A stretch of DNA of 64,000 bases, from contig NZ_CP053830.1 in assembly GCF_013372185.1 (NCBI RefSeq), positions 1,302,001 to 1,366,000 on the forward strand, given 5' to 3'. Below, one piece after another: positions 55,011-64,000 of the stretch (position 1 is its first letter; each line of letters begins with the position of its first letter). The position numbers were made by a program, and so were the translations under genes. The notes under the pieces are model-generated. The model ran no database searches. It had not been told where the DNA came from and saw nothing but the letters and a program-made list of their open reading frames with translations. This DNA is from Campylobacter lari subsp. lari. GTDB lineage: Bacteria; Campylobacterota; Campylobacteria; Campylobacterales; Campylobacteraceae.

Positions 55011-55978
55011 TATCCACCTGTTTGATAAAAGGCTCTTGTAGAACTTTGATTAGCCTCATTTTCAGCCCATCTATTTTTTTCTGATTTATTTTTTATCACG
55101 GTTTTTAAAACCTCACAAGCACCTGCTATGTCTTTATTGCGTATAGCTTTTTTAATGCTTAAAGCCTCATCATAATACAAACAAGGTATTAAAAGCCCTT
55201 CAGCTGAAAGTCTTATACGGTTGCAACTATCACAAAAATCATGGCTATGTGGATCAATAATGCCAAACTCATACCCATCTTCAAGCTCATAAATAGTCGC
55301 AGGTGCATTTGGACTTTTTTGTCCTTGTTTAAAAGAATATTTTTGAGTAATAATATTTAAAATTTCTGCTGATTTTAAGCCTTTTAAATCTCCATAAGCA
55401 TGATAATTTTCCATAAATTCTATAAAACGAATTTGGCTTTTGCGCACTTTGGCAAATTCTAAAAGATCAATAAATTCACTATCATTAATCCCTTTAAGAG
55501 CTACGGTATTGAATTTAACATTAAAGCCCAAATTTAAAGCCTCATCAATCCCATTTAACACATCTTTAAGTATGTTTTTTTGGGCTAATTTAAAAGCTAC
55601 ATCTTCTTTTAAGGTGTCTAAAGAGATATTAATTCTTTTTAAACCTGCTTGTCTTAAATCCTTTGCTTGTTGTTTTAATAAAGAAGCATTAGTGGTAAGT
55701 GCTAAGTCTATATCCTGCTTATATTCACTAATCATTGCGATAAATTTATACAAATCTTTTCTTACTAAAGGCTCTCCACCTGTAATTCGAATTTTTTTAA
55801 CCCCCTCATCAATACAAACTTTAACGAACATGAAAAGTTCTTCAAATGATAAAAGATTTTCCTTGGCACTCCATTCAAATGGAGTTTTTGGCATACAATA
55901 AAGGCAACGAAAATTACATCTTTGTGTTACTGAAATTCTTAAATAATCTATCACTCTTCCATAACTATCTACTAACAT
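55010..55978 (-). CDS. moaA: GTP 3',8-cyclase (molybdenum cofactor)
   Basis: Radical SAM enzyme of the first step of molybdopterin synthesis. I use the ATG at 55978 (322 residues) because AAGG is well spaced; the TTG just before is less likely. The N-terminal cluster is Cys21, Cys25 and Cys28 ([13 protein letters not shown]), with [13 protein letters not shown] next. The C-terminal cluster is in [19 protein letters not shown], and the protein ends in the required Gly-Gly (YQTGG). moaC is not adjacent. It overlaps queE by one base. Confidence 0.96.
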   Translation of the reverse strand: MLVDSYGRVIDYLRISVTQRCNFRCLYCMPKTPFEWSAKENLLSFEELFMFVKVCIDEGVKKIRITGGEPLVRKDLYKFIAMISEYKQDIDLALTTNASLLKQQAKDLRQAGLKRINISLDTLKEDVAFKLAQKNILKDVLNGIDEALNLGFNVKFNTVALKGINDSEFIDLLEFAKVRKSQIRFIEFMENYHAYGDLKGLKSAEILNIITQKYSFKQGQKSPNAPATIYELEDGYEFGIIDPHSHDFCDSCNRIRLSAEGLLIPCLYYDEALSIKKAIRNKDIAGACEVLKTVIKNKSEKNRWAENEANQSSTRAFYQTGG

Positions 55979-55987
55979 CAAAGGCCT

Positions 55988-56509
55988 TTATAATAATTTA
56001 TTAAATTTCAAAATAAGCTCAACTCTACCCATACCTATACGCAAATCTTTGGCAATTTGCTCTATGGATTTTTTTTGATTAAAAAGCTCTATTACCTTTT
56101 GCTCTTCATTGTCATAGCTTGGGCTTAATTTTGTAATACTTTGGGTTTTTTGTTCTAAATTTAATAAACGATTTTTTTGCTCACTTTGAAATTCTTCAAT
56201 CACCTCTTCTACTTCTTTTAAAGCACTTAAAATAGGAATGATATTTTGATTGATTTTTTGTTCTAATATCTGCAAAAGCTCTTCTTTTAGCTCTTCTTTA
56301 ATGGCTTCAGTGTCTATTTCTTCTTTTTCTTGCTCTTGTTCATCTAAACTTTCTTTTTTTAAATAATGATATTGTTTATTTAAATCTTCTATCATCTTAC
56401 CAAGCTCATTAATCTTAGCAATACTTTCTTTTTCTTTTATCATCATATAAGCAAACATAGCAAAAATTAATAAAGCTATCACAAGCCACAATAATAAATC
56501 ACTACCCAT
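55988..56509 (-). CDS. membrane-anchored coiled-coil protein
   Basis: 173 residues: an N-terminal membrane helix (about 5-24), a long Glu/Lys/Gln coiled coil (about 25-125), and a C-terminal small helical segment (about 138-173; VIELFNQKKSIEQIAKDLRIGMGRVELIL) that looks like a helix-turn-helix of the DNA- or RNA-polymerase-sigma-type. A membrane-bound coiled coil with an HTH end is unusual; the family is conserved in Campylobacter but not characterised to my knowledge. It overlaps the next upstream gene by 8 bases. Confidence 0.8.
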   Translation of the reverse strand: MGSDLLLWLVIALLIFAMFAYMMIKEKESIAKINELGKMIEDLNKQYHYLKKESLDEQEQEKEEIDTEAIKEELKEELLQILEQKINQNIIPILSALKEVEEVIEEFQSEQKNRLLNLEQKTQSITKLSPSYDNEEQKVIELFNQKKSIEQIAKDLRIGMGRVELILKFNKLL

Positions 56510-57005
56510 TTTCTTGCTCCTTTAAAATCTTAATCATCGCTCTTTGCATATTTGCTACAAAATGATCATACACAAGCTCATCTTCTGCTTTTATTTGTGT
56601 GATTTTTGCCTCATCTTCATTTAAGGCTTTAAAAAAAATACTAATTTTGTGACCATTTAACTCAAATCTTGCATAATATTCCTCATCTTGAGTCAAGCAC
56701 TTATCTTTAAACTGAATGTGTGCAAAATTTACACCCACCACAAAGGCTTTATATTTTAAATCTGTAAATAATTTTGTTTTATTGATATCATTTTTTATCA
56801 AATACAATTCTTGTTTTATATCCATAAGCAAATCAAAAATAATTTGCTCACCTTCGCTAAATTCCACTCTTGAAGCAAGCTTTTTCCATTTACTTAAATT
56901 GACATAATTATTACTTGAAAGATATTCTTGCAAAAACTCTTCATATCTTTCTTTGCTCTCTTCAAACTCAAGCTCTAATGAACTTTTAAAAAAATTTATC
57001 TCCAT
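56502..57005 (-). CDS. conserved cytoplasmic protein of unknown function
   Basis: 167 residues, no membrane segments. The N-terminal half is helical and acidic (ELEFEESKERYEEFLQEYL; GEQIIFDLLMDIKQEL) and the C-terminal half is beta-rich (YKAFVVGVNFAHIQFKD, EYYARFELNGHKISIFF). This layout recalls PilZ-type c-di-GMP proteins with a helical leader, but I do not see the RxxxR and DxSxxG motifs, so no function is assigned. It overlaps mqnP by 10 bases and the coiled-coil gene by 8. Confidence 0.78.
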   Translation of the reverse strand: MEINFFKSSLELEFEESKERYEEFLQEYLSSNNYVNLSKWKKLASRVEFSEGEQIIFDLLMDIKQELYLIKNDINKTKLFTDLKYKAFVVGVNFAHIQFKDKCLTQDEEYYARFELNGHKISIFFKALNEDEAKITQIKAEDELVYDHFVANMQRAMIKILKEQENG

Positions 57006-57871
57006 AAAAGATCAACCCAAATAAATATAAAAAACACTATACTTAAATAACCATTTAGAGTAAAAAATGCTTTGTCGATTTTTGCAAAATTCTTTCTAAC
57101 AATGCGGTGCTCAAAAAATAAAATAATCGCACTAATTATCACGCCTAAAAAGGCAATATTTCCCGTTGGAGCCACCCAAACAAATAAAAGCCAAAAAAGT
57201 ACTGCTAAAACATGACAAAACGCTGAGATAAATAAGGTTGCATCAAGCCCAAATTTAGCAGGTATAGAGTGCAAGCCTGTTTTTTTATCATATTCCATAT
57301 CTTGCAAAGCATAAAGCAAATCAAACCCAGCCGTCCAAAAAGTAACACCCAAACACAAAATCACACTATAAATTTCAATACTTCCCAAAACCACAATACT
57401 CCCAGCAATAGGAGCAAGTCCTAGGCAAAACCCCAATACTAAATGCGCTAAGGATGAAAATCTTTTAAAAGCTGAATAAATAGCTAAAATAAACAATACC
57501 GGCAAAGAAAGAGCAAAGGCTAGCTTATTAATAAAATAACTTGCCAAAACAAAAACAATAGCATTTAAAATAATAAAAAGTAAAATACTAGTTTTACCTA
57601 TACGCCCATCGATATTAGGTCTATTCGCACATCTTGGATTATTTTTGTCAATATCCTCATCCATCAAACGATTGATCGCCATTGCAAAATTTCTTGCACT
57701 CACTGCACAAATAACACCCAAAAATAAAGCCTTAAAACCAAACCAAGTGCTATCATTTAAAATAACAGAAGCTACAATCATTGAAGTAAATAAAAAAGGT
57801 AGGGCAAAAATAGAATGCTTAAAAACTATCAAATCTAAAATATCTTTTAATTTTTCTTTTAATATAGGCAT
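56996..57871 (-). CDS. mqnP: UbiA-family polyprenyltransferase, probable menaquinone enzyme MqnP
   Basis: Integral membrane prenyltransferase of 291 residues with about eight helices and the two Asp-rich motifs: NRLMDEDIDKNNPR and DLLYALQDMEYDKKTG. The NRLxDxxID..NPR pattern fits MqnP of the futalosine menaquinone route used by Campylobacter, rather than UbiA of ubiquinone synthesis, since this group makes menaquinone only (family knowledge). It opens a long minus-strand series through moaA to rsmE. Confidence 0.85.
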   Translation of the reverse strand: MPILKEKLKDILDLIVFKHSIFALPFLFTSMIVASVILNDSTWFGFKALFLGVICAVSARNFAMAINRLMDEDIDKNNPRCANRPNIDGRIGKTSILLFIILNAIVFVLASYFINKLAFALSLPVLFILAIYSAFKRFSSLAHLVLGFCLGLAPIAGSIVVLGSIEIYSVILCLGVTFWTAGFDLLYALQDMEYDKKTGLHSIPAKFGLDATLFISAFCHVLAVLFWLLFVWVAPTGNIAFLGVIISAIILFFEHRIVRKNFAKIDKAFFTLNGYLSIVFFIFIWVDLLWR

Positions 57872-57940
57872 TTTTTCTCTTTATAATATATTTTTGTTAT
57901 GATTTTACTAAAATAATTTTAAATTTAGGATATTTTTACG

Positions 57941-58816
57941 ATGTTTTTTGAATTTGCACTCATTGGAACTACTGCAAGTGGCAAAACAGAACTTGCTAAT
58001 AAACTAGCTTATGAATTTAATGCAAGTATTTTAAGTCTTGATAGTCTTTGTGTGTATAAACAAATCAACATCGCCTCAGCAAAAACAGAGCAAAAAACCC
58101 TAGATGAGCTTGATTATTTTGGTATAAATTTGTTAAATGTCAATGAGCATTTTAACATTGCTTTGTTTTTTGAAGAATACAAAAAAGCAAAAGCCTTTGC
58201 TCAAAAAAACAATCAAATGCTTATCATCACAGGTGGAACTAGTTTTTATCTAAAAGCCTTAATGGATGGTTTGAGTGAAAATTTTAAAGAAAGCCAAAGC
58301 ACACTAAGTAATGATGAAATTTATCATTTAATGATAAAAATTGACCCACAAGCAAAAATAGAAAAAAACGATACTTATCGTTTGAAAAAATGGCTTGGAA
58401 TTTATGAGCAAACTAATAAAATTCCAAGTGAAGTTTTAAAAGAAACTAAACAAGAAGCTTTGATTAAAAAACTTGATATTTTTGAAATTTCTTGGCAAAA
58501 AGATCTTTTAGAAAAACGCATTATCAAACGCACTAAAAATATGCTAAATGAGGGTTTAATAGAGGAAGCTAAAATGTTGTTTGATAATTATGATCATCAT
58601 TTAAAAGCATTAAATTCCATAGGTTTAAAAGAATGCAAAGATTTTTTAGATAAAAAAATAAATTTAAATAAGCTTGAAGAACTCATCATCATCCACACAA
58701 GACAACTTGCTAAAAGACAAAGAACTTTTAATAAAAAATTCAATAAAGAAAATTTAGATTTTCAAAGCGCTTATGAGAATTTAAAAGCTTATATTTTAAA
58801 AAAATATCAAGGTTGA
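57941..58816 (+). CDS. miaA: tRNA dimethylallyltransferase
   Basis: Adds the isopentenyl group to A37 of tRNAs reading UNN codons. The 291 residues have the P-loop [12 protein letters not shown], the substrate Asp in [29 protein letters not shown], and a C-terminal [19 protein letters not shown] differs slightly from the common DSRQVY, as expected for this group. It stands alone on the plus strand; its last 10 bases overlap the 3' end of pflA. Confidence 0.95.
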   Translation: MFFEFALIGTTASGKTELANKLAYEFNASILSLDSLCVYKQINIASAKTEQKTLDELDYFGINLLNVNEHFNIALFFEEYKKAKAFAQKNNQMLIITGGTSFYLKALMDGLSENFKESQSTLSNDEIYHLMIKIDPQAKIEKNDTYRLKKWLGIYEQTNKIPSEVLKETKQEALIKKLDIFEISWQKDLLEKRIIKRTKNMLNEGLIEEAKMLFDNYDHHLKALNSIGLKECKDFLDKKINLNKLEELIIIHTRQLAKRQRTFNKKFNKENLDFQSAYENLKAYILKKYQG

Positions 58817-61170
58817 GTATTTAAAACATTTAATTTATCTTTACATAAATCTTGCCAATTACTCGTTGCGTTAATATCTATACAATTTTGTAAACTTTGT
58901 TTTTGATTTTGCACATCTTTTAAATCTTCATAAATATTACTTTGCACATAAAAAGCCCTTGCACGCTCATCATCTTTTAAAGGATTAGCAAGTAAATCTT
59001 TAAACAAAGTTAAGGCTTTTTGAGCTTGATTGCTTTGTTTTAAAGCTTTGATATAGATAAATTCTAAATCGGGACTAAAAAGATTTACTCCCTTTAAGTT
59101 TTGATAATCAATAGCCTTTGGAGCATAGTTTAAAATACTTGTTAGAAAATTATTTTTTTCACAATAGCGCAAAAACTCATAATATAATTCCACCATACGA
59201 TAATTCATAGGAAATTGCTCTAGTTTTTGTAAAGTTCTTATCATAGCATTATAATCTTGCAATCTAAGCTCAGCAAAAAATTTAATATAATTTGCTTCAA
59301 ATTTTTCATTATCACTAATAATAGTTCTTGTATTTAAAATATCATTAATTGTTTTTATAACAAAGCTATAGCGTTTATCTTTAAGAGCTAAATCAGCACT
59401 TTGAAGCTTATAAAAAATAATATCATCATTTTCATTTTCCACTATGTATTTTTTAGCTTCTTCTATGCGCGTTGTGCGTTTAAAACACTCAAGCATTTGC
59501 TTTTTATTTTGTATTTTACTTCCTATATTATAGGCTTTAAAATCATCATATATTTTAATAGCAGTCAAACACTCATCGTTTTTTAATCTTTGCTCTAAAA
59601 CCAAAATAGCAGCTTGTTCTAAAAGATTTTTTACTTCTTTATTGGAGTATTTTTCAATATCTTTTTGATAGCCTATAACCTTTTCATAATTTTTTTCTTG
59701 AAAATATAATTTGACATTATCAAACAATGCCTTACTAGAAATTTCTCCAGCATATTTTTTCATAATTTCTTCATATTTTTGATGCAAAAAGCTTGCATTA
59801 GCATCTTTTAAATATAAAAAGTTTTTATCTTGTGCTTCTTTAATTAAACTCATATATTCGCCCAAAGGAAAATCTTCTGCATAAAGATCTAAATATTTTT
59901 GAGCTTTGATATGCTCATTTGCATTTAATAAAGACAAAGCAAGATCTTTTAATACTCTTTCATATTCTTTATCTACCTTGGTTAAATGCGTAAAAATATA
60001 CTCATAAATTTTAGAACTTAAATCATAAACCCTATTATTAGCAAAAGTTTTAGCTAATAATAAAGAATTTTCCAAATCGCTCATGAAAAATTCGGGATTT
60101 GATTCTAAAATTTTATTTGCTAATTCTTTGGCTTCTTTTATATTTTTTGCCTCTAGATGATTTTTTGATAAAAACAAAGCAGCTCTACTGGCTAAATCTG
60201 CATTTGGAGTAGAATAATACACATCTTGATAGATATTATTCGCAGTATTTTTTTTACCTAAATGATATAAATAATCTGCATAATCAAGTAAAGCCATTAT
60301 AGTGTATTTATCGCCTTTATGCTCATTATTTAAAGTATCTACAATATATTCAACATTAGATCTTTGCGATAAGCCCATATAAACTCTCATCATAATATAC
60401 ATCACTTCTGTATAATCTTTATCGTTAATATAAGTTCTTACCCATCTTTTAGCATCATCTAACATTTGCTCTAAAATTAGTTGATCTTTATCAAGTTCAT
60501 AAGTGTATAGTTTATTTTGAGCTCTTAATTTATAAAGCTCAAATTCATTCATAAACACACTACCCTGATAACGCTTAATGGCACTAGTTGCATCCCTTAA
60601 AACCTGATCATATTTTTTTGCTTCATATTCTTGTTTTATACTAAAATAAGCATTAAAATCTGCACTTTTTGAAGTTTCCATAGGATTAGAATTTAAATCT
60701 AATGCTCCAATATAAGGCATTAATGCATCATCAAAATAAATATCAAAATCAAGCCCGTCGCTAGGTTTATAATGCCTTAAATCTTTAGTAAAAATAAATA
60801 CAAAATGCTTAGAAGCATCGCTACTTTGACTTTGAATTTCTTTAATATTAAAAATATCTTGAGAATAATTAAACATCTTAGCTAAAATTTTGGGATAGAT
60901 TTTGATTGTCAAAAAAGTTTGGTGTTTTTCAAAATAAATCGTAAAATCATCAAATTCTTTATTTTGAAACTGCATATTGCTAACACCTAAAACATTACAT
61001 TCAAAATAGGTTTTTTCAAATTCAAAAACACTTTTGCAAGTAAAATCCTTATCATCTTTTAAATGCAAAAGCGTAAAAGGGCGTTTATGTTCTTCCCCTT
61101 TATTAACAATAATTTCAAAAGAAAATGTATAAGTTATACTTAATAAAAATAAAAATAAAACCCTTATCAT
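58807..61170 (-). CDS. pflA: flagellar motor scaffold protein PflA
   Basis: Periplasmic TPR/SLR-repeat protein of the Campylobacter motor disk structure; with PflB it is needed to place stators, and its loss gives paralysed flagella (family knowledge). The 787 residues agree with C. jejuni PflA (about 788). It has a signal peptide (about 1-17, ending TFS), an N-terminal beta domain (about 18-155) and a long array of helical repeats (about 185-780). It lies 24 bases behind nuoN, as in C. jejuni. Its end overlaps miaA. Confidence 0.9.
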   Translation of the reverse strand: MIRVLFLFLLSITYTFSFEIIVNKGEEHKRPFTLLHLKDDKDFTCKSVFEFEKTYFECNVLGVSNMQFQNKEFDDFTIYFEKHQTFLTIKIYPKILAKMFNYSQDIFNIKEIQSQSSDASKHFVFIFTKDLRHYKPSDGLDFDIYFDDALMPYIGALDLNSNPMETSKSADFNAYFSIKQEYEAKKYDQVLRDATSAIKRYQGSVFMNEFELYKLRAQNKLYTYELDKDQLILEQMLDDAKRWVRTYINDKDYTEVMYIMMRVYMGLSQRSNVEYIVDTLNNEHKGDKYTIMALLDYADYLYHLGKKNTANNIYQDVYYSTPNADLASRAALFLSKNHLEAKNIKEAKELANKILESNPEFFMSDLENSLLLAKTFANNRVYDLSSKIYEYIFTHLTKVDKEYERVLKDLALSLLNANEHIKAQKYLDLYAEDFPLGEYMSLIKEAQDKNFLYLKDANASFLHQKYEEIMKKYAGEISSKALFDNVKLYFQEKNYEKVIGYQKDIEKYSNKEVKNLLEQAAILVLEQRLKNDECLTAIKIYDDFKAYNIGSKIQNKKQMLECFKRTTRIEEAKKYIVENENDDIIFYKLQSADLALKDKRYSFVIKTINDILNTRTIISDNEKFEANYIKFFAELRLQDYNAMIRTLQKLEQFPMNYRMVELYYEFLRYCEKNNFLTSILNYAPKAIDYQNLKGVNLFSPDLEFIYIKALKQSNQAQKALTLFKDLLANPLKDDERARAFYVQSNIYEDLKDVQNQKQSLQNCIDINATSNWQDLCKDKLNVLNTQP

Positions 61171-61194
61171 AAGCGTGATTATAGCAATATTATT

Positions 61195-62592
61195 TTACAA
61201 AAGCAAAAACACGCAAGAAACACTTCCAATCAAACACAAGCATAAAATAATCTTTTGTTTTACATCTAAGTTTGCACTTTCTATAATTTGAGCTTTTTTG
61301 AAAAAAATGTAAATTAAAATTTTCAAATAAGCATAAAGCATAATCATAGAGCTTAAAGCTACAGCAAATACAAGCGCATAATAGCCTGAATTTAAAATAG
61401 AAGCTAAAATTAAAATTTTACCCCAAAAAATCCCAAAAGGTGGAATACCTGCTATACATAAAATGAATATAGCTAGCATTATAGACAATACTGGTCTTTG
61501 ATCAAACAAACCTGAAAAACTCTCAAATGAGCTTTTTTGAAATAAACTCAATATTAAAAAAATTCCATAATTTGCAAAGGCAAAAGATATCCAATACACA
61601 AACAAAGCAAAAATTGAAAGCAAATAAGAAGTCCCGTCTCCTTGAGAACTCACACTCATACTAGAAACAATAACTGCTAATATAAAAGAAGAATGGGTAA
61701 TAGAACTATATGCTAGCATTTTTTTCACATCTTTTTGGATTAAAGCTACTATACTTACAGCAAGCATAGAAAAAATCGCTAGTAACGCTACTATGTATTC
61801 AAATTTTACCCCACCGCCCAAAGCAGAAAAAATTCTTAAAACTACTATTATCATAGCTATTTTTGGTACTATAGATATAAATGCAATAAAATTTGTATGT
61901 ACCCCATAATACACATCTTTTAACCAAAAATGAAAAGGCGCAATAGAAAGTTTTACTCCAACAATAACCAAAAACATTACTCCCGCACAAAGCAAGATAG
62001 GATCTGAAATATATTCAGAATGTAATAGATTATCCAAATCCAAAGACTTTGTTTTTAAATACACAAAAGCACAAGCAAAGACAAAAAACCCAGCGCCCAC
62101 CGCAGCTAAAGTAAAATACTTTATACTAGAGCTAATAGCATTATGAGTTCCTCTTAATGCTATTAATGTATAAAGAGCCAAAGAAGAGCCTTCTAAGGCT
62201 AGGAAAATTACAATTAAATTAGTACTTGAAACCATTAATATCAAAGAAGCAATCATAAATAAAAACAAGAAAAAAAACTCTGCCTTTTGCTCATCTTTAT
62301 CCATCAATAAATAAAGCATTGAAAAAACTAAAATAACTATTTGAGCAAAAATTGCATAATTATCACTTACAAATAAATCAAAAAAGGCATGAGAATTATC
62401 CAAAACAAAGCCATTATAAATCAATAAAAAGCACAAAGTGCTAAATAAGGCTATAATACTTGCTCCTATATAAAAATTTCTAGAAAGCTTTTTAAATGCA
62501 TCCAATAAAAGCAAAACAATAGCCCAAAAAAGCAATGATAACACAGGAAATAATAATACAAAATTGAATTTTTCTAAACTAAAACCACTCAT
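61195..62592 (-). CDS. nuoN: respiratory complex I subunit N
   Basis: Antiporter-like membrane subunit of complex I. The 465 residues have about 14 helices; family features include LALEGSSLALYTLIAL (the Glu of helix 5), a Lys-bearing SIKYFTLAAVGAG, SIAPFHFWLKDVY, and KKMLAYSSITHSSFIL. The start overlaps the nuoM stop. In Campylobacter, complex I takes electrons from flavodoxin/2-oxoglutarate oxidation rather than NADH (established knowledge). pflA follows. Confidence 0.97.
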   Translation of the reverse strand: MSGFSLEKFNFVLLFPVLSLLFWAIVLLLLDAFKKLSRNFYIGASIIALFSTLCFLLIYNGFVLDNSHAFFDLFVSDNYAIFAQIVILVFSMLYLLMDKDEQKAEFFFLFLFMIASLILMVSSTNLIVIFLALEGSSLALYTLIALRGTHNAISSSIKYFTLAAVGAGFFVFACAFVYLKTKSLDLDNLLHSEYISDPILLCAGVMFLVIVGVKLSIAPFHFWLKDVYYGVHTNFIAFISIVPKIAMIIVVLRIFSALGGGVKFEYIVALLAIFSMLAVSIVALIQKDVKKMLAYSSITHSSFILAVIVSSMSVSSQGDGTSYLLSIFALFVYWISFAFANYGIFLILSLFQKSSFESFSGLFDQRPVLSIMLAIFILCIAGIPPFGIFWGKILILASILNSGYYALVFAVALSSMIMLYAYLKILIYIFFKKAQIIESANLDVKQKIILCLCLIGSVSCVFLLL

Positions 62593-64000
62593 TAAAAACC
62601 TCTTATATCATCTATGATTTTCTGATTTTCTATTGCAATATTTCTTGTTTGCATAACCTCAAGAATGCTATTTACATTCAAAGCAATTTCATCAAGCATA
62701 GCACTTGGAGCTATCCCTAAATAAATTACCAAGGCACTTAAAATACTCAAAACAAAAATTTCACCTTTTTTTAATACTAATTTCTCTATTTTTTCTTCAC
62801 TAGTGGCAAAAAACATATTTCTATAAATATTTAACATATAAATAGCCCCTAAAATAATCACACCACCTGCAAATAGCGCATACCACAAATTCACACTTGC
62901 AATGCCTTGTAAAATCAAAAACTCACCTACAAAAGAAATGGTCAAAGGTAGTGAAATAGATGAAAATAACAACACCGCAAAGAAAAAGCTAAATAATGGA
63001 GCTGTTTTGGCTAAATTTTTGTAAAAGTCTAAATCAAAAGTATGATATCTTTTATAAAGCATATAAGCAGCTAAAAATAAACCACCTGTTACTATACCAT
63101 GAGCAAACATATAAAATACAGAACCACTTACCCCATTATAAGTAAAAGTCACAATACCCAAAATCACCACACCTAAATGCGAAATTGAGCTATAAGCGAT
63201 TAATTCTTTTAAATCCTTAGCTTTAAAAGCAATTAAAGCTGCGTATAAAATTCCAACTATACATAAAACAGCAAGTAAAGAATAATAATGATTTAAAGTA
63301 TCAGGTGTTAAAGGCAAGATAAATCTTAAAAATCCAAAAGGAGCCATTTTAAAACTAACAAGCATTACAGATACTAAAGTTGGGCTTTTTGCATAAACTT
63401 TTGGTGCCCAAGTGTGGAAAGGAAACAAAGGACTTTTAATCGCAAAAGCGATAAAAAATCCTATAAAGATTAAATTTTGCACGCTTTCAGGTATGAAAAA
63501 GTCGCTCTTATACCAAGCAAGTAAATCAAAACTCCAATACCCAAAACTTTGATAATACAAAAATCCTACATAAATAATCGCTAAAAGCATGAGCATAGAG
63601 CCGCAAAATGCATAAATGAAAAATTTAATCCCTGCTTTATAATTATCTGAATATCTGCCTATTAAATAAATAAGCGGTACAAGAGAAAACTCCCAAAATA
63701 CATAAAACAATAAAGCATCTAATGAAGCAAAAAGCCCTATAATACAAAATTGCAATAAAAATATACTTACAACAACACTTTTATCTTGAATGTCCAAACA
63801 TATAAAAGATAAAAAAATCATAATAGAACAAAGCAACATCAAATAAAGCGCTATAGCATCTACGCCGATATGAAAATTAACTATTAAAGAATTTAAACTA
63901 AACTCATAAGCTATACCACCATGATAATTAAACAATAAAAAAATATTAAAAACTAAAATCAAAAAGCTAACTAAAATAGCAAAAGACTTACTATCTTCTT
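62592..64000 (-). CDS. nuoM: respiratory complex I subunit M (5' end outside window)
   Basis: Antiporter-like membrane subunit of complex I. The reading frame stays open through the right edge of the window, and the codons beyond 63962 (SKSFAILVSF) continue the first helices, so the true start lies outside. At least 469 residues are visible, of an expected 490-500. Typical features: YVFWEFSLVPLIYLIGRY (the key Glu), FPFHTWAPKVYAKSPT, and ELIAYSSISHLGVVILG. It overlaps nuoN by one base. Confidence 0.96.
   Translation of the reverse strand, partial: EDSKSFAILVSFLILVFNIFLLFNYHGGIAYEFSLNSLIVNFHIGVDAIALYLMLLCSIMIFLSFICLDIQDKSVVVSIFLLQFCIIGLFASLDALLFYVFWEFSLVPLIYLIGRYSDNYKAGIKFFIYAFCGSMLMLLAIIYVGFLYYQSFGYWSFDLLAWYKSDFFIPESVQNLIFIGFFIAFAIKSPLFPFHTWAPKVYAKSPTLVSVMLVSFKMAPFGFLRFILPLTPDTLNHYYSLLAVLCIVGILYAALIAFKAKDLKELIAYSSISHLGVVILGIVTFTYNGVSGSVFYMFAHGIVTGGLFLAAYMLYKRYHTFDLDFYKNLAKTAPLFSFFFAVLLFSSISLPLTISFVGEFLILQGIASVNLWYALFAGGVIILGAIYMLNIYRNMFFATSEEKIEKLVLKKGEIFVLSILSALVIYLGIAPSAMLDEIALNVNSILEVMQTRNIAIENQKIIDDIRGF

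Noticed and set aside
55440..55901. 153-codon plus-strand open frame inside moaA
   Set aside because: moaA is certain from both cysteine clusters; the other frame has shadow-like composition.
1..64000. Phase-variable homopolymer tracts, CRISPR arrays, tRNA/rRNA genes, insertion sequences
   Set aside because: Reading by eye, the longest G or C runs noted were about five bases, and no repeat-spacer pattern, cloverleaf gene or transposase was seen.

Overview
The window is a strongly A/T-rich, densely packed stretch of bacterial chromosome. Gene content, gene order and protein sequences point to a thermotolerant Campylobacter, most likely of the C. lari group. Supporting evidence includes CheV plus a CheA-receiver fusion, the PEB3 antigen, cytolethal distending toxin genes, PflA directly behind nuoN, a futalosine-type polyprenyltransferase, a chromosomal class D beta-lactamase and TATAAT promoters with no clear -35 box. 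The order joins several blocks that, as I recall the C. jejuni genome, lie apart there. The species call is inference; no 16S gene is present. I see no rRNA, tRNA, CRISPR array, insertion sequence, prophage or long intergenic gap. The largest gene-free gaps are under 180 bases.

Layout. 1-3650: a minus-strand operon rplY-pth-lptF/G-lysA-HAD phosphatase, running off the left edge. 3650-11356: tal-serB, cheW-cheA-cheV, then an LpxH-like hydrolase, greA and lpxB. 11400-13632: cdtABC with its own terminator. 13778-17855: pepT, a DcuC-type carrier, peptidase E and peb3. 17955-21002 (plus strand): surE, a TcdA-like enzyme, an OXA beta-lactamase and a CAAX-type protease. 20999-25966: biotin genes bioFGC, bioA and bioD plus a paired SMR exporter. 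26029-29232: a chemoreceptor and an exported Ntn-type asparaginase. 29234-32916: a short Sua5/TsaC-like protein and carB. 32999-37222: fabZ-lpxA-clpX-mreB-mreC. 37291-39022: tautomerase, bcp and queH. 39120-42201 (plus strand): ilvE, an SPFH protein and two DUF2393-like membrane proteins. 42205-46080: purF, dapB, a PepSY-like protein, trxB and trxA. 46132-57871: a long minus-strand series covering amino-acid synthesis (hom, aminotransferase), a RodZ-like protein, rRNA methyltransferases, rpmE, queuosine and molybdopterin genes (queD, queE, moaA) and mqnP. 57941-64000: miaA, pflA, nuoN and the 3' part of nuoM.

How they fit together. The genes are overwhelmingly housekeeping: lipid A (lpxA, lpxB, LpxH-like, LptF/G), cell shape (mreB, mreC, RodZ-like), chemotaxis and motility (cheVAW, MCP, pflA), tRNA modification (queD/E/H, miaA, TcdA-like, Sua5-like) and respiration (nuoM/N, mqnP). 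Host-facing genes are cdtABC, peb3, the beta-lactamase and a peptide/aspartate-use cluster (pepT, pepE, DcuC-type carrier, with the asparaginase further on).

I did not find a large undescribed system. The most interesting signals are small: a perfect 38-bp palindrome covering the pepE promoter and ribosome-binding site; a DccR-like TTCAC-N6-TTCAC repeat plus a dyad in front of the PepSY-like gene; a RodZ-like protein; a QueE with an expanded cluster loop; a QueH with a long C-terminal extension; and a HAD enzyme lacking the usual second aspartate.
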